From Strigamia acuminata (lineage: Eukaryota > Arthropoda > Chilopoda > Geophilomorpha > Linotaeniidae): a stretch of 60,000 bases of DNA. Shown piece by piece: positions 1 through 11,243 of this stretch. Every line of letters starts with the position of its first letter. The first letter of the stretch is position 1. The notes beneath the pieces are model-generated. The model saw only the letters and a list, made by a program, of their open reading frames with translations, was not told where the DNA came from and searched no databases. The position numbers were made by a program, and so were the translations under genes. The DNA is taken from assembly GCA_949358305.1 (NCBI GenBank), contig OX442314.1:60337369-60397368 (forward strand), in the 5' to 3' direction.

Positions 1-1835
1 GTCGCAGGGGTGCTAAGGTTCAGATGAGGAGGGATCGTGAGGCGTACTTTGGGGTGATTGCGGATTCTGTCCGCTATAATCCTAGGAACTTTTGGCGATT
101 TGTAAAGCCCAGGTATCGTGCTGCCCATTCGGACATTGTCCTGGACGATGGAGGGGTTTTGACCGCTGAGTCCGCGGATTTGGGAAGACTCTTTTGTCAT
201 CATTTTGGGTCGATTGTATCGGGCTATCACAATACTGCTGCGGTAAATGAGTATCTGGACTCTGAGATGGGGATTAAAAGCTCCAGTGATTCTTTTGTTG
301 CCGATCGTCTGGACATTCCGGCTTTGTCTGGAATTGATGTTCGAGCGGCATCGGTGAAGCTCCGATCGCATGGTGCCTGTGGTTTGGACGGGTTTCCGCC
401 GTTCATCCTTAAGGGATGTATTGAGGTGTTATTGGTTCCTCTGGTTTATTTGTTCAATCTGTCGCTTTCTTGCGGGGTTTTTCCGGTTGCTTGGAAGGAT
501 GCGTTGGTGGTCCCTGTTTTCAAGAGCGGTAAGCGCACCAGCGTATCCAATTTTAGACCTATCTCTTTATTGAGTAGTTTGGCTAAGTTATTTGAACTAT
601 CTGTGCTTGCCAGGATGAGCTCGTGGGTAGATGGATTTACTACGGATGCCCAGTTTGGTTTTACATGTGGGAAGTCTGTGGAGCTGAATCTCCTGAATTT
701 TTATAATGAGGTATTCGACTCTTTTCATACCAGGGGCCAATTTGATGTCATCTACTTGGATTTCGCGAAGGCTTTTGATCGAATTTGCCACGATCTACTG
801 TTGATCAAGCTGGAGTTTTACGGTTTGTCCCCGCGTTTTATTAAGTGGTTTGCTAGTTATTTAGGTCGGAGGAATAACTTTCTTAAGTGTAATGGGGTTA
901 CTACGTCAAGTTGTTACGTGACTAATTCTGGTGTCCCACAGGGTTCTATTCTGGGTCCTGTGTTGTTCAAGCTGTTTATCAACGATTTATCCTACTTTCT
1001 TCGTGGTCTGTCCCACTCGTTCTTTGCGGATGATACCAAGTTGGGCCGCAGCATTGATACTGTTGGGGATTGCGAGGATCTGCAGCGTTATTTGAATAGA
1101 GTACAATGTTGGACTGATGCAAACTGCATGAGCCTAAATGTCAACAAGTCAGTAGTGCTTTCTTTCTCCCGTCGTGCTGTGAAGCTTTTGCATCCCTACA
1201 CGTTGGGTGGTGTTTTGATTCCACGACGTTCGGTGATAAGGGATCTGGGTGTGACTTTCGATGATTGTTTTATCTTTAGAAATCATGTTAATCGATTGGT
1301 CGGTGAGTGTACGAGGGTTTTGGGCATTCTCTTCCGTCTCTCTTTTGTTTTTACGTCTCCGGGTCCGCTTCGCTTGTTGTTTATTTCTTTGGTTCGTTCT
1401 CGTATTTTGTTTTCGTCTTTGGTTTGGAGGGGCTGTGCTGTCTATCTGCTTAACCGTCTCGAGGGGCTGCAACGTAATTTTGCTTGGATGATTTATAGGA
1501 GATATTTTTATCACCTATTTAATTATTCTTATTCGGAGGTGCTCGTGGCTTTGGGTTTGCGTTCTGTTGGTTCCCATATGATTCTTCTTGACTGCATTTT
1601 CGTTTTTCGTTTGATCAGTGGCAAGGTCGTGGCTCCCTGTCTGTTATCTTGCTTGCACTTTAATGTTCCTTGGGTGGGGAGGGAGTTGCGCACCCCACGT
1701 GTTACTTTCTCTGTTTCTAACTCTTACTCCCCTGTTGGGCGTTTATTACGGAGCGTTAATGTCTTTTTGGGTGATATTGACATTTTTAATTGTACTCTCT
1801 CTGGTATTGAGCATGCTTTTGTTGTTGGGTCTTGA
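1..1835 (+). CDS. Non-LTR retrotransposon reverse transcriptase (5' end off window)
   Basis: Reverse transcriptase of a LINE-type element, which copies its RNA at a nicked chromosomal target. The first ATG is at 24, but the frame is open back to base 1, so the protein starts outside the window and any endonuclease domain is not visible. Seen in order: NFRPISLLS (fingers), YLDFAKAFD (first catalytic Asp), SGVPQGSILGP, and FADDTKL (catalytic Asp pair) near residue 340, then a thumb and C-terminal region to the stop at 1835. These motifs and the 3' repeat tail fit the Jockey/CR1/I group; the exact clade is inference. The frame is uninterrupted over about 600 codons, so the copy may be recent. 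A structured 3' UTR and a (TAA/TTA)n tail follow directly. Confidence 0.92.
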   Translation, partial: RRGAKVQMRRDREAYFGVIADSVRYNPRNFWRFVKPRYRAAHSDIVLDDGGVLTAESADLGRLFCHHFGSIVSGYHNTAAVNEYLDSEMGIKSSSDSFVADRLDIPALSGIDVRAASVKLRSHGACGLDGFPPFILKGCIEVLLVPLVYLFNLSLSCGVFPVAWKDALVVPVFKSGKRTSVSNFRPISLLSSLAKLFELSVLARMSSWVDGFTTDAQFGFTCGKSVELNLLNFYNEVFDSFHTRGQFDVIYLDFAKAFDRICHDLLLIKLEFYGLSPRFIKWFASYLGRRNNFLKCNGVTTSSCYVTNSGVPQGSILGPVLFKLFINDLSYFLRGLSHSFFADDTKLGRSIDTVGDCEDLQRYLNRVQCWTDANCMSLNVNKSVVLSFSRRAVKLLHPYTLGGVLIPRRSVIRDLGVTFDDCFIFRNHVNRLVGECTRVLGILFRLSFVFTSPGPLRLLFISLVRSRILFSSLVWRGCAVYLLNRLEGLQRNFAWMIYRRYFYHLFNYSYSEVLVALGLRSVGSHMILLDCIFVFRLISGKVVAPCLLSCLHFNVPWVGRELRTPRVTFSVSNSYSPVGRLLRSVNVFLGDIDIFNCTLSGIEHAFVVGS

Positions 1836-2040
1836 TGCTAATTTAATGTAATTTTAATTTTGATTTTTTGTTTTTGCTGTTGTGTTTCTTTTGATGTTCT
1901 ATTTTGAATTATGATTTTTTTTTTTTTTTTGATCTCTTTTTGTTTTTGTAATTGACGATGGTTGTTTAGGTGGTTTGATGGGTGTCCCCCCCCTGTAGGC
2001 TTCGGCTGTTGGGGGGCACCCTTCTTTTGGAAAATAAACA
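1836..2040 (+). promoter_or_regulatory. LINE 3' UTR with hairpin
   Basis: T-rich 3' UTR. Positions 1980-2021 can fold into a strong hairpin: GGGTG and six C pair with six G and CACCC, with one bulged T. The loop contains a second small stem closed by a C(TTCG)G tetraloop. An AATAAA-like string lies at 2033-2038. LINE reverse transcriptases commonly recognise such 3' structures, so a role in template recognition is likely but inferred. Confidence 0.65.
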
Positions 2041-2652
<612 letters not shown>

Positions 2653-2694
<42 letters not shown>

Positions 2695-2699
2695 TATTA

Positions 2700-2756
<57 letters not shown>
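2653..2756 (+). repeat. (TTA)n microsatellite, second tract
   Basis: About 100 bp of TTA with CTA and TTTTTA interruptions. The same interruptions recur in the third tract at 3666-3818, showing that tract and array were duplicated together. Confidence 0.95.
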
Positions 2757-3665
2757 GGTCTAGCTTGTGTGATGTTAAATCTGGCTTTGGTGATCTTAGG
2801 TCTAGCTTGTGTGATGTTAAATCCGGCTTTGGTGATCTTAGGTCTAGCTTGTGTGATGTTATATCTGGCTTTGATGATCTTAGGTCTAGCTTGTGTGATG
2901 TTAAATCCGGCTTTGGTGATCTTAGGTCTAGCTTGTGTGATGTTAAATCCGGCTTTGGTGATCTTAGGTCTAGTTTGTGTGATGCTAAATCTGGCTTTGG
3001 TGATCTTAGGTCTAGCTTGTGTGATGTTTAAGTCTGGCTTGTGGGATGTCAAATCTGGCTTTGGTGATGTTAAATCTGGCTTTGGTGATCTTAGGTCTAG
3101 CTTGTGTGATGTTAAATCAGGCTTTGGTGATCTTAGGTCTAGCTTGTGTGATGTTAGGTCTAGCTTGTGTGATGTTAGGTCTAGCTTGTGTGATGTTAGG
3201 TCTAGCTTGTGTGATGTTAGGTCTAGCTTGTGTGATGTTAAATCGGGCTTTGGTGATGTTAAATCTGGCTTTGGTGATGTTAAATCTGGCTTTGGTGATG
3301 TTAGGTCTAGCTTGTGTGATGTTAAATCTGGCTTGTGTGATGTCAAATCTGGCTTTGGTGATGTTAAATCTGGCTTTGGTAATGTTAGGTCTAGCTTGTG
3401 TGATGTTAAATCTGGCTTTGGTGATCTTAGGTCTAGCTTGTGTGATGTTAAATCTGGCTTTGGTGATCTTAGGTCTAGCTTGTGTGATGTTAAGTCTGGC
3501 TTGTGTGATGTCAAATCTGGTTTTGGTGATGTTAAATCTGGCTTTGGTGATGTTAAATCTGGCTTTGGTGATGTCAAATCTGGCTTTGGTGATCTTAGGT
3601 CTAGCTTGTGTGATGTTAAATCTGGCTTTAGTGATGTTAAGTCTGGCTTGTCTGGAGCTATTTGA
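2757..3665 (+). repeat. 21-bp minisatellite, array 2
   Basis: Same two unit types as array 1, about 900 bp. The first units repeat the order of variants at the start of array 1 and the last units repeat its end (CTTGTCTGGAGCTATTTGAA), so it is a copy of array 1 expanded internally, including a run of five nearly identical GTTAGGTCTAGCTTGTGTGAT units around 3135-3240. Confidence 0.95.
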
Positions 3666-3667
3666 AG

Positions 3668-3713
<46 letters not shown>

Positions 3714-3718
3714 TATTA

Positions 3719-3794
<76 letters not shown>

Positions 3795-3818
3795 CATTAT
3801 TATTATTATTATTATTTT
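3666..3818 (+). repeat. (TTA)n microsatellite, third tract
   Basis: About 150 bp of TTA with the same CTA and TTTTTA interruptions as the second tract. The next 150 bp (3819-3966) are AT-rich and hold nothing recognisable beyond short ATTACTACATTC-like repeats. Confidence 0.95.
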
Positions 3819-3972
3819 ATTTCAAGCACTCCTGGGAAGTAGTTACAATATGGTGATGGTTGGCAGCAGTTAATTTAAATGTTACATTGAGTGATCAACA
3901 GAAAGTTTCTTAGGTTTGTGTATTCTATATTACTACATTACTACATTCTACATTCTACATTACTAAATGTAT

Positions 3973-4185
3973 CGCTTGAAGCCTTGTCGAAGCCGCTTGA
4001 AGCCTTGTCGAAGCCGCTTGAAGCCTTGTCGAAACCGCTTGAAGCCTTGTCGAAGCCGCTTGAAGCCATGTCGAAGCCGCTTGAAGCCTTGTCGAAGCCG
4101 CTTGAAGCCTTGTCGAAACCGCTTGAAGCCTTGTCGAAGCCGCTTGAAGCCTTGTCGAAGCCGTTGAAACCTTGTCGAAGCCGCT
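3973..4185 (+). repeat. Second 21-bp tandem array (GAAGCCTTGTCGAAGCCGCTT)
   Basis: About ten copies of a 21-bp unit unrelated to the TTA-linked minisatellite, with variants (AACC for AGCC; CATG for CTTG). It runs directly into the left end of element X at about 4183, where its CGCT overlaps the shared CTGGAGGACC start. Frames through it (repeats of SKPLEAL) are by-products of the unit length. Confidence 0.93.
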
Positions 4186-4636
4186 GGAGGACCAATTGCA
4201 ACCGGATTGGATCAAAAAACAGGGTCAAATGCGCAGTCAGTTAGTTATAATCAGATAAGTCTACCGTAGTATAATAATTCGAATTTCTTTACAAGATATT
4301 TTATTAAAAACTTGACTTTGCATTTTCAGATGAATAATAATTTAATTTGCCGATGGATTCATCAGCCGTTCTGTGCAATACGTGTCGGGCCACTAGCAGA
4401 GCTTCCAGAAGCAGTTTCCTCATTTTTTAGACACCAAAACGAGGGGCTTTGGGCAATTGGTTTACATTTCTACGTTGTCATTCAGTACTGGCCTGGCTGG
4501 GATGTCGACGCCAGAAATGTAAACCAATTCTCCGGAGCTCCTCGTTTCGGTGCTCGCCTCGGCTCGCCAAAAGAAAGGAAGAAGGAAATAAAGAAATTTA
4601 TTATTTGGTGTTCGGGGTGTCAAACATTATGGAATA

Positions 4637-4989
4637 CCGTATATTATCGATTACTACGCGGGCCTCTATTAGCCCGCGAACCTCGAATTGCACGCGGGAC
4701 AAATTTTATTTTTGCCAATAAAGCGCGGGCCTCGAATTGCGCGCGGGTACAGAATTGGAGGCCCGAAATGTGCCGAAAAAGGATCAGAATTGACACGTTT
4801 TGCATACGTTTCGGCAAAAAATTACCGAAACGTATGGAAAACGTCTAAAAAAACCCAGCATCGGCCGTCTGGCCGATGCCAGTTGTAAATAGTCCGCGGG
4901 CCTCTAATAGCCCGCGGGCCTGTAATACCGCGCGGGTCAAAATATTTTTTTGCAAATAGCGCACGGGTGCGCTATTTGCAAATATACGG
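4637..4989. mobile_element. TA-target miniature inverted-repeat element (family A), 353 bp
   Basis: Terminal inverted repeats begin CCGTATAT and end ATATACGG, flanked by TA on both sides. The duplicate of this region at 17235 has the uninterrupted sequence GGAATAGTTGG with a single TA, so the insertion point and 2-bp duplication are read directly. The interior is rich in GCGGGCC/GGCCCGC words and has a GGCATCGGCC/GGCCGATGCC hairpin near 4857-4880. There is no ORF; it must be moved in trans. TA target duplication fits Tc1/mariner or other TA-specific transposases. Confidence 0.9.
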
Positions 4990-5411
4990 TAGTTGGCGAA
5001 ATGTGTACATTTAATTTGAGGTTTCTATACAGGATGTCACATGTAACTTAGCAATTTTGTTTGTAATTTTTTTGAAATAAAATAGAAAAATATGAAAAGT
5101 AGAACAAAAAAATAAAAAAAAAAAAACATATAAAGGGATCATTTATTACACTGTGTCTGCTCGCACATACACACCTTCGGGCATCAAAACGCGCATTTGG
5201 GTGCACGTGGATTGCCTTCTTTCAGGTGTGTTTTGCTACCAAAATGCTGTTTGGAAACTTACTTTATTATAGTTTCTTTGGGAAAATAAATATTCTTTTG
5301 GTGTTATTTTATTTATTCATTCATTAATACATTGGCGCCATTAACGACGTTAGTGGCGCCCTCTTTGGGAAGATTTCAAACAACACGCTCGCCCCCTGGT
5401 GCCGTTTGTGC

Positions 5412-5592
5412 ACGACCAATCGCGGACGCGAAAATCCGATTCCTGGGTCCGATTGGCTCGTTCGGTCCGAACTGAGCACGCCATTGGCTGCGGACCAGAT
5501 CCGTTCGGCCACGGCCAATGGCGTGCGTGGATTTGCCCGAATGAGCCAATCACAATGCGTCCCCGAATTCGAGAAGGCATATAATATTTATA
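5412..5592 (+). promoter_or_regulatory. CCAAT-box cluster and TATA box (element X copy 1)
   Basis: Five CCAAT/ATTGG boxes in about 135 bp: ACCAATCG near 5415, GATTGGCT near 5451, CATTGGCT near 5482, GCCAATGG near 5514, GCCAATCA near 5545. They are followed about 30 bp later by ATATAATATTTATA (5579-5592). Spacing and order are those of a strong polymerase II promoter. The duplicate at 17660-17840 keeps all boxes. Factor binding and activity are inferred. Confidence 0.7.
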
Positions 5593-5614
5593 TGCCTGTC
5601 GGATTTGGGGCCGC

Positions 5615-6082
5615 ACGATTGGCGCAACGGTGACACAATGGCGTGGCTCTGGCTCGTCACTGCAAGCGCCGCCACCGCAACGGCCCGGGCGCTGTAGTCG
5701 CGTTGCTCGTTTCCGAGCTGTTCTAGGGTTAGCGTGTCAGGTGCAGCTCCGCTGGATTAGCTCGACTGGATTTGCTCCACTGGATTCTTCGCCCCGGCTT
5801 GCACAGGTGAGATAATGGCTTTTCTTATTTCTTTTCTATTTTCTGGCGCCATGACGGTTTGGTTGCGCCCGGCTCGGCCTCGCAGGCCAGGTCGGCGCCG
5901 AGCTGGGCGCAACCACCGGACTCATTTCACGCCTTTTCCTTGCTTATTATTTCTGCTTTTTCGTTGCAGGTCCCGGTCTAGCTGCGCCCCAACGTTGCCA
6001 CCGCCATTGGCGGGAGGGAGTGGATGGTTTTTTATTTTTTCCAGCCGTTTTGAGCGGGCCCATGCAGTGCTCCACAAAGTAG
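5615..6082 (+). other. Predicted spliced leader exons of element X (copy 1)
   Basis: Downstream of the TATA box: exon 1 to 5806, ending CAG before GTGAGA (donor 5807); pyrimidine tract and GCAG acceptor (5967-5969); exon 2 from 5970 to 6082, ending before a second GTGAGA donor at 6083. The sequence after this donor runs straight into the 18-bp satellite, which would lie in the second intron. No long ORF lies in the exons. Predicted by eye; transcription is not shown. Confidence 0.5.
5861..5914. other. GC-rich hairpin in predicted intron 1 of element X
   Basis: 18-bp arms (5861-5878 and 5897-5914) with one mismatch, each arm starting or ending with the GGTTGCGCCC/GGGCGCAACC pair, around an 18-nt loop. 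The same hairpin in copy 2 lies beside the BEL insertion site (target CCATG). Confidence 0.8.
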
Positions 6083-6150
6083 GTGAGACTTTGCTCGTGT
6101 TATCTCGTTTTTCTTTTCTTTTAATTGGTTTTTTTCCGTATGTTTTGTTT

Positions 6151-6798
6151 ATTTTGGACCTCCAAAATGAATTTTGGATCTCCAAAATGAATTTTGGATC
6201 TCCAAAATGAATTTTGGATCTCCAAAATGAATTTTGGATCTCCAAAATGAATTTTGGATCTCCAAAATGAATTTTGGATCTCCAAAATGAATTTTGGAGA
6301 TCCAAAATGAATTTTGGAGATCCAAAATGAATTTTGGAGATCCAAAATGAATTTTGGAGATCCAAAATTCATTTTGGTAATTTTGGATCTCCAAAATGAA
6401 TTTTGGATCTCCAAAATGAATTTTGGATCTCCAAAATGAATTTTGGAGATCCAAAATGAATTTTGGAGATCCAAAATGAATTTTGGAGATCCAAAATGAA
6501 TTTTGGAGATCCAAAATTCATTTTGGTAATTTTGGATCTCCAAAATGAATTTTGGATCTCCAAAATGAATTTTGGATCTCCAAAATGAATTTTGGATCTC
6601 CAAAATGAATTTTGGATCTCCAAAATGAATTTTGGATCTCCAAAATGAATTTTGGATCTCCAAAATGAATTTTGGATCTCCAAAATGAATTTTGGATCTC
6701 CAAAATGAATTTTGGATCTCCAAAATGAATTTTGGATCTCCAAAATGAATTTTGGGCCTCCTAAATGAATTTTGGGCCTCCAAAATGAATTTTGGGCC
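6151..6798. repeat. 18-bp near-palindromic satellite, array 1
   Basis: About 35 tandem copies of an 18-bp unit. Its core CCAAAATGAATTTTGG is its own reverse complement except for the central GA. Units are joined by ATCT, AGAT or GCCT. At 6363-6385 and again 150 bp later the phase is broken by CCAAAATTCATTTTGGTAAT, marking an internal 150-bp duplication. Open frames on both strands (NSFWRSKIHFGDPKFILEIQ-like) are repeat by-products. Confidence 0.96.
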
Positions 6799-7003
6799 TG
6801 TGACTCCCGGACGGCGGACTCCGACCGCCGCCCAGTGTCCACTCCTTTACCGTAAGGGGGCGCCCCATCTATTTGGGGGTTTGCGGATTGACTACCGCAA
6901 ATCCCGTTGTACGCCATTTTGATTTCTTGAAATAAATTTAGTCTTACCTTTACCTTTAACCAAGTCGCATCGTAATTGACTCACATGGCGCAGTTGAAAG
7001 TTT
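6799..7003 (+). mobile_element. LTR fragment with primer-site-like sequence
   Basis: A 187-bp sequence, TGTGACTCCCGG to GACTCACA (6799-6985), followed by TGGCGCAGTTGAAAG. It is a diverged plus-strand relative of the 188-bp LTRs at 34278-34465 and 36618-36805, whose inner edge carries TGGCGCAGTTGACAG. An LTR followed by its primer site but no coding body indicates a 5' end whose interior was lost, probably by recombination in the surrounding satellite. Confidence 0.8.
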
Positions 7004-9018
7004 CCCAAATGAATTTTGGGCCTTCCAATTGAATTTTGAGTCTCCCAAATGAATTTTGGGCCTCCAAAATGAATTTTGGATCTCTAAAATGAATTTTTGG
7101 GTTTCCCAAATGAATTTTGGGCCTCCAAAATGAATTTTGAGTCTCCCAAATGAATTTTGGGCCTCCAAAATGAATTTTGGGCTTCCAAAATGAATTTTGG
7201 GCCTCCAAAAAAAAATGAATTTTTGGGTTTCCCAAATGAATTTTGGGCCTCCCAAATCAACTTTGGGTCTCCCAAATGAATTTTTGGTCTCCCAAATGAA
7301 TTTTGGGCCTCCAAAATGAATTTTGGGCCTCCCAAATGAATTTTTGGTCTCCCAAATGAATTTTTGGTCTCCCAAATCAATTTTGGGCCTCCAAAATGAA
7401 TTTTGGATCTCCAAAATGAATTTTTGGGTTTCCCAAATGAATTTTGGGCCTCCCAAATCAACTTTGGGTCTCCCAAATGAATTTTTGGTCTCCCAAATGA
7501 ATTTTGGGCCTCCAAAATGAATTTTGGGCCTCCCAAATGAATTTTTGGTCTCCCAAATGAATTTTTGGTCTCCCAAATGAATTTTGGGTCTCCCAAATAA
7601 ATTTTGGGCCTCCAAAATGAATTTTGGGCCTCCAAAATGAATTTTGGGCCTCCAAAATGAATTTTGGGCCTCCAAAATGAATTTTGGGCCTCCCAAATCA
7701 ACTTTGGGTCTCCCAAATGAATTTTTGGTCTCCCAAATGAATTTTGGGCCTCCAAAATGAATTTTGGATCTCCAAAATAAATTTTTGGGTTTCCCAAATG
7801 AATTTTGGGCCTCCGAAATCAACTTTGGGTCTCCCAAATGAATTTTTGGTCTCCCAAATGAATTTTGAGCCTCCAAAATGAATTTTGGGCCTCCCAAATC
7901 AACTTTGGGTCTCCCAAATGAATTTTTGATCTCCCAAATGAATTTTGGGCCTCCAAAATGAATTTTGGGCTTCCAAAATGAATTTTGGGCCTCCAAAATG
8001 AATTTTGGATCTCCAAAATAAATTTTGGATCTCCAAAATGAATTTTTGGGTTTCCCAAATGAATTTTGGGTTTCCCAAATGAATTTTGGGCTTCCAAAAT
8101 GAATTTTGGATCTCCAAAATGAATTTTGGATCTCCAAAATGAATTTTGGATCTCCAAAATGAATTTTTGGGTTTCCCAAATGAATTTTGGGCCTCCCAAA
8201 TAAATTTTGGGCCTCCCAAATGAATTTTTGGTCTCCCAAATGATTTTTTGGTCTCCCAAATGAATTTTGGGTCTCCCAAATGAATTTTGGGCCTCCAAAA
8301 TGAATTTTGGGCCTCCAAAATGAATTTTGGGCCTCCAAAATGAATTTTGGACCTCCAAAATGAATTTTGGGCCTCCCAAATCAACTTTGGGTTTCCCAAA
8401 TGAATTTTGGGCCTCCCAAATCAACTTTGGGTCTCCCAAATGAATTTTTGGTTTCCCAAATGAATTTTGGGCCTCCAAAATGAATTTTGGGCCTCCCAAA
8501 TGAATTTTTGGTCTCCCAAATGAATTTTTGGTCTCCCAAATGAATTTTGGGTCTCCCAAATGAATTTTGGGTCTCTCAATTGAATTTTGGGTCTCCAAAT
8601 TGAATTTTTGGTTTCCCAAATGAATTTTGGGCCTTCCAATTGAATTTTGAGTCTCCCAAATGAATTTTGGGCCTCCAAAATAAATTTTGGATCCTAAAAA
8701 TGAATTTTTGGGTTTCCCAAATAAATTTTGGGCCTCCAAAATCAATTTTGAGTCTCCCAAATGAATTTTGGGCCTCCAAAATGAATTTTGGGCTTCCAAA
8801 ATGAATTTTGGGCCTCCAAAAAAAAAAATGAATTTTTGGGTTTTCCAAATGCATTTCGGGCTTCCCAAATGCATTTCGGGCCTCCCAAATGCATTTTGGG
8901 CCTCCCAAGTGCATTTTGGGTCTCCAAAATGAATTTTTGGTCTCCAAAATGAATTTTGGGTCTCTCAATTGAATTTTGGGTCTCCCAAATGAGTTTTGGA
9001 TTTCCCAAATAAATTTTG
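7004..9018. repeat. 18-bp near-palindromic satellite, array 2
   Basis: About 2 kb of the same 18-bp satellite with more variants (AAATCAACTTTGGG, AAATGCATTTCGGG, AATTGAATTTTGGG, and insertions of extra A or T). Some longer units recur in order, pointing to multi-unit amplification. Long minus-strand frames (up to 460 codons) are artefacts of the 18-bp period. Confidence 0.95.
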
Positions 9019-9615
9019 CTTTCAGAATTCCATCCAGTGAATACAGAATCTGTCTTTTATTGTGTAGATATTGATTGTATTGATACAATTACTGGTTATA
9101 TGAGGCATTTGCCTTCGGTCACTCTGGTATTCGATCGTAGAATTACTGAGACTTGATCAGATGACAGTTTTGATGCGTTGTTGGTATATTCAGTGTTGCA
9201 AGTAAAACATAAATGTTTTGTTTTTGCTCTACACGACCTTATAAAAGCAAATGTCGTGTAAAAAGATCAAGAAAAGATTGTTATACGTTCCTTTTGACTC
9301 ATTTTGATCACATGATCACTCAATCTTTACATTTGTCATTCTTTTTACTTTATCTCTTTACTTTCTAGTAAGCCAAACAAAGAGGAAATTAAGTAGGAAA
9401 TTTATACATGGAATGTGACGAAATGTAAATTGTGAACAGAAACCTTCAAATCTCAAAGTTTTGACCAAACTTATTTAAATGACTTTCTTTTTTATTTTTT
9501 TCACGATACCATCGCAACATTAATAAGGAAAGCAATTTTTAGACAGCCATTCCAATTTATTTTTATTTGTCTGAATTATGAAGTGTTTTATTCGTTTATT
9601 TCTCCAAAAGTACAT
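9019..9615. other. Non-coding flank 3' of the aldehyde oxidase copy 1
   Basis: AT-rich DNA with no gene recognised. Positions about 9081-9317 are absent from the second copy, where GTATTGAT joins directly to CACTCAAACC (38380). A TGAT word lies at both edges in copy 1, consistent with a microhomology deletion in copy 2. Confidence 0.6.
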
Positions 9616-11243
9616 TTAAAATAACAGTTTTTTGGGACTAACATTACAAGCCAATGCAATTTTATCACGAGTAGATGGAGAATCTGCACAAACATTGAAG
9701 AAATTCATTAGAAATCTTTTAATTCTTAAGGTGAAAGCATAGTAATTACTCATTGGAATCCATGACTGATCTCCATTATCCTTCCTGAACTCATGCACAG
9801 CATGCTGAACTGCAAACAATACTGAACAGCTCATACATAATGGTGGTTCTCCAGCAGCTAGTTTAAAAGAAATTATTACAAAAGTATAACATCAGTATAT
9901 GGACATTGTACTCTTCGATTTAAGCACTCCTGTCGAATTCTTGGTGTTCTGTAACATGGTGACACGAAAGTCAACTGGAATATCTTTAGTGGTAGGTAAA
10001 TAATATTCCTGAAATGATAAGAAAACAAGTTTTAAATTGCATGCTAAATGCAATAAAAATATTCTTTTTGAACAAAAGACTGTATCCCAACAGAAAGATA
10101 CTTTTCAGATACAAAAATGCATATTTGGATATAAAGCACTGTTTGTGTGTCCAAAAGAAACATTTTAATTTTTTAAAATAAAAAAGTACTCCGTACATTA
10201 ATTTTTTTGTTTTGGTGTAATTATTGTTATTACTTAGTTGCACTTACCCAAGTAGTGTTGGTTATATTTCTGCCAGTTTCAACATCAAACTTAGCATTTT
10301 CCAGTAGAAACATTCCCATACCCATGACAAAAGAACCTTCAATTTGCCCAATATCTACTTCAGGACTCAGACTAATAAAAAAATAGATAATTTTATTAAA
10401 CATTTAAAAAAATAATGCTTTACTATACCTTTGACCGCAGTCGTATATCAAATCCACTCGTGAAATTTGCGCTTCTCCAGTCAATCCATCAACCTCCGCT
10501 TCAGCACAAGTTGCACCATATATAATATACTTTTCCGGCATTTTGTGTGCAGAACCAGTCCTTAAATATTTAAAGCAAAAAATTTGGTAGGAAATGTGAT
10601 TACACTATTCTACAATTTTATAGATTTTTTAATCTTACACAAAACGTGCACATAAATCAACGTTACTGTTGAAACAAGCATTAATCAATTCGTCCCAAGA
10701 AGCATTTTCCATTGTTTCTTGAATTGGTTTTATTCGTTCCAATAAAATCTTACAGCATTCTGCCACTGCCTGTTAAAACAAGTCATAAAATTAATTTAAA
10801 AAATCTATAATTATTTTTTTACAATTTTATTACCATACAGTTTATTTCACTAGTTGTGCTTGCAACAGTCGGTGATGCATTTGGATTAATAAAACTGTTT
10901 GCGGGAAGCACAACGACCGATTCTAGTGGAACCCCTAATGTGTATGCACAAACTTGAGCAACCTAACAAATAAAATAATGTACATATTAATGGCATTCGT
11001 GCGTGTTCATCTGGGTCCTTTAAAACTTTTATTTATTTACTTTGGTGTTTATTCCTTGCCCGCATTCAATACCACCATGTGCAACTTGTACCGAGCCACC
11101 GTTATTAAAAATGCTTACTGTTGCATTGAAGGTGGCATTGAAAAAACCAACATCATATTTTATCGGCACAATTGTTATGCCTTTCTTTTTCCAAGCACTT
11201 TCCTGCAACACATTTAACTTGTACATTTTAATTAATAAAAATA

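Larger units (their letters stand above)
4183..6150 (+). mobile_element. Element X, copy 1: repeated leader-type element with promoter and splice signals
   Basis: A sequence also present at 16784-18100 plus 33582-33885. Left third (4183-5330): AT-rich, no convincing protein, with a 17-bp inverted repeat (4455-4471 and 4513-4529). At 5330-5365 GGCGCC occurs twice around ATTAACGACGTTAGT, a little like the junction of an LTR and a primer site. Then a cluster of CCAAT boxes, a TATA box, and exon-intron-like structure. The right end runs into the 18-bp palindromic satellite in both copies. It may be the 5' end of a large non-coding retroelement or a mobile promoter/leader; I do not recognise the family. 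Confidence 0.7.

Noticed and set aside
3973-4185. CRISPR-like array
   Set aside because: Head-to-tail 21-bp units without spacers, in an animal-type genome.
4312-4848. 178-codon frame in element X
   Set aside because: Its second half is inside the miniature insertion, and in copy 2 the frame changes; no domain.
6956-9088. Long minus-strand frames (up to 460 codons) such as NSFWRPKIHFGGPKFIWE repeats; likewise 36801-38387
   Set aside because: The unit is 18 bp, so any frame without a stop stays open. All frames show it, starts are arbitrary and no domain is present.
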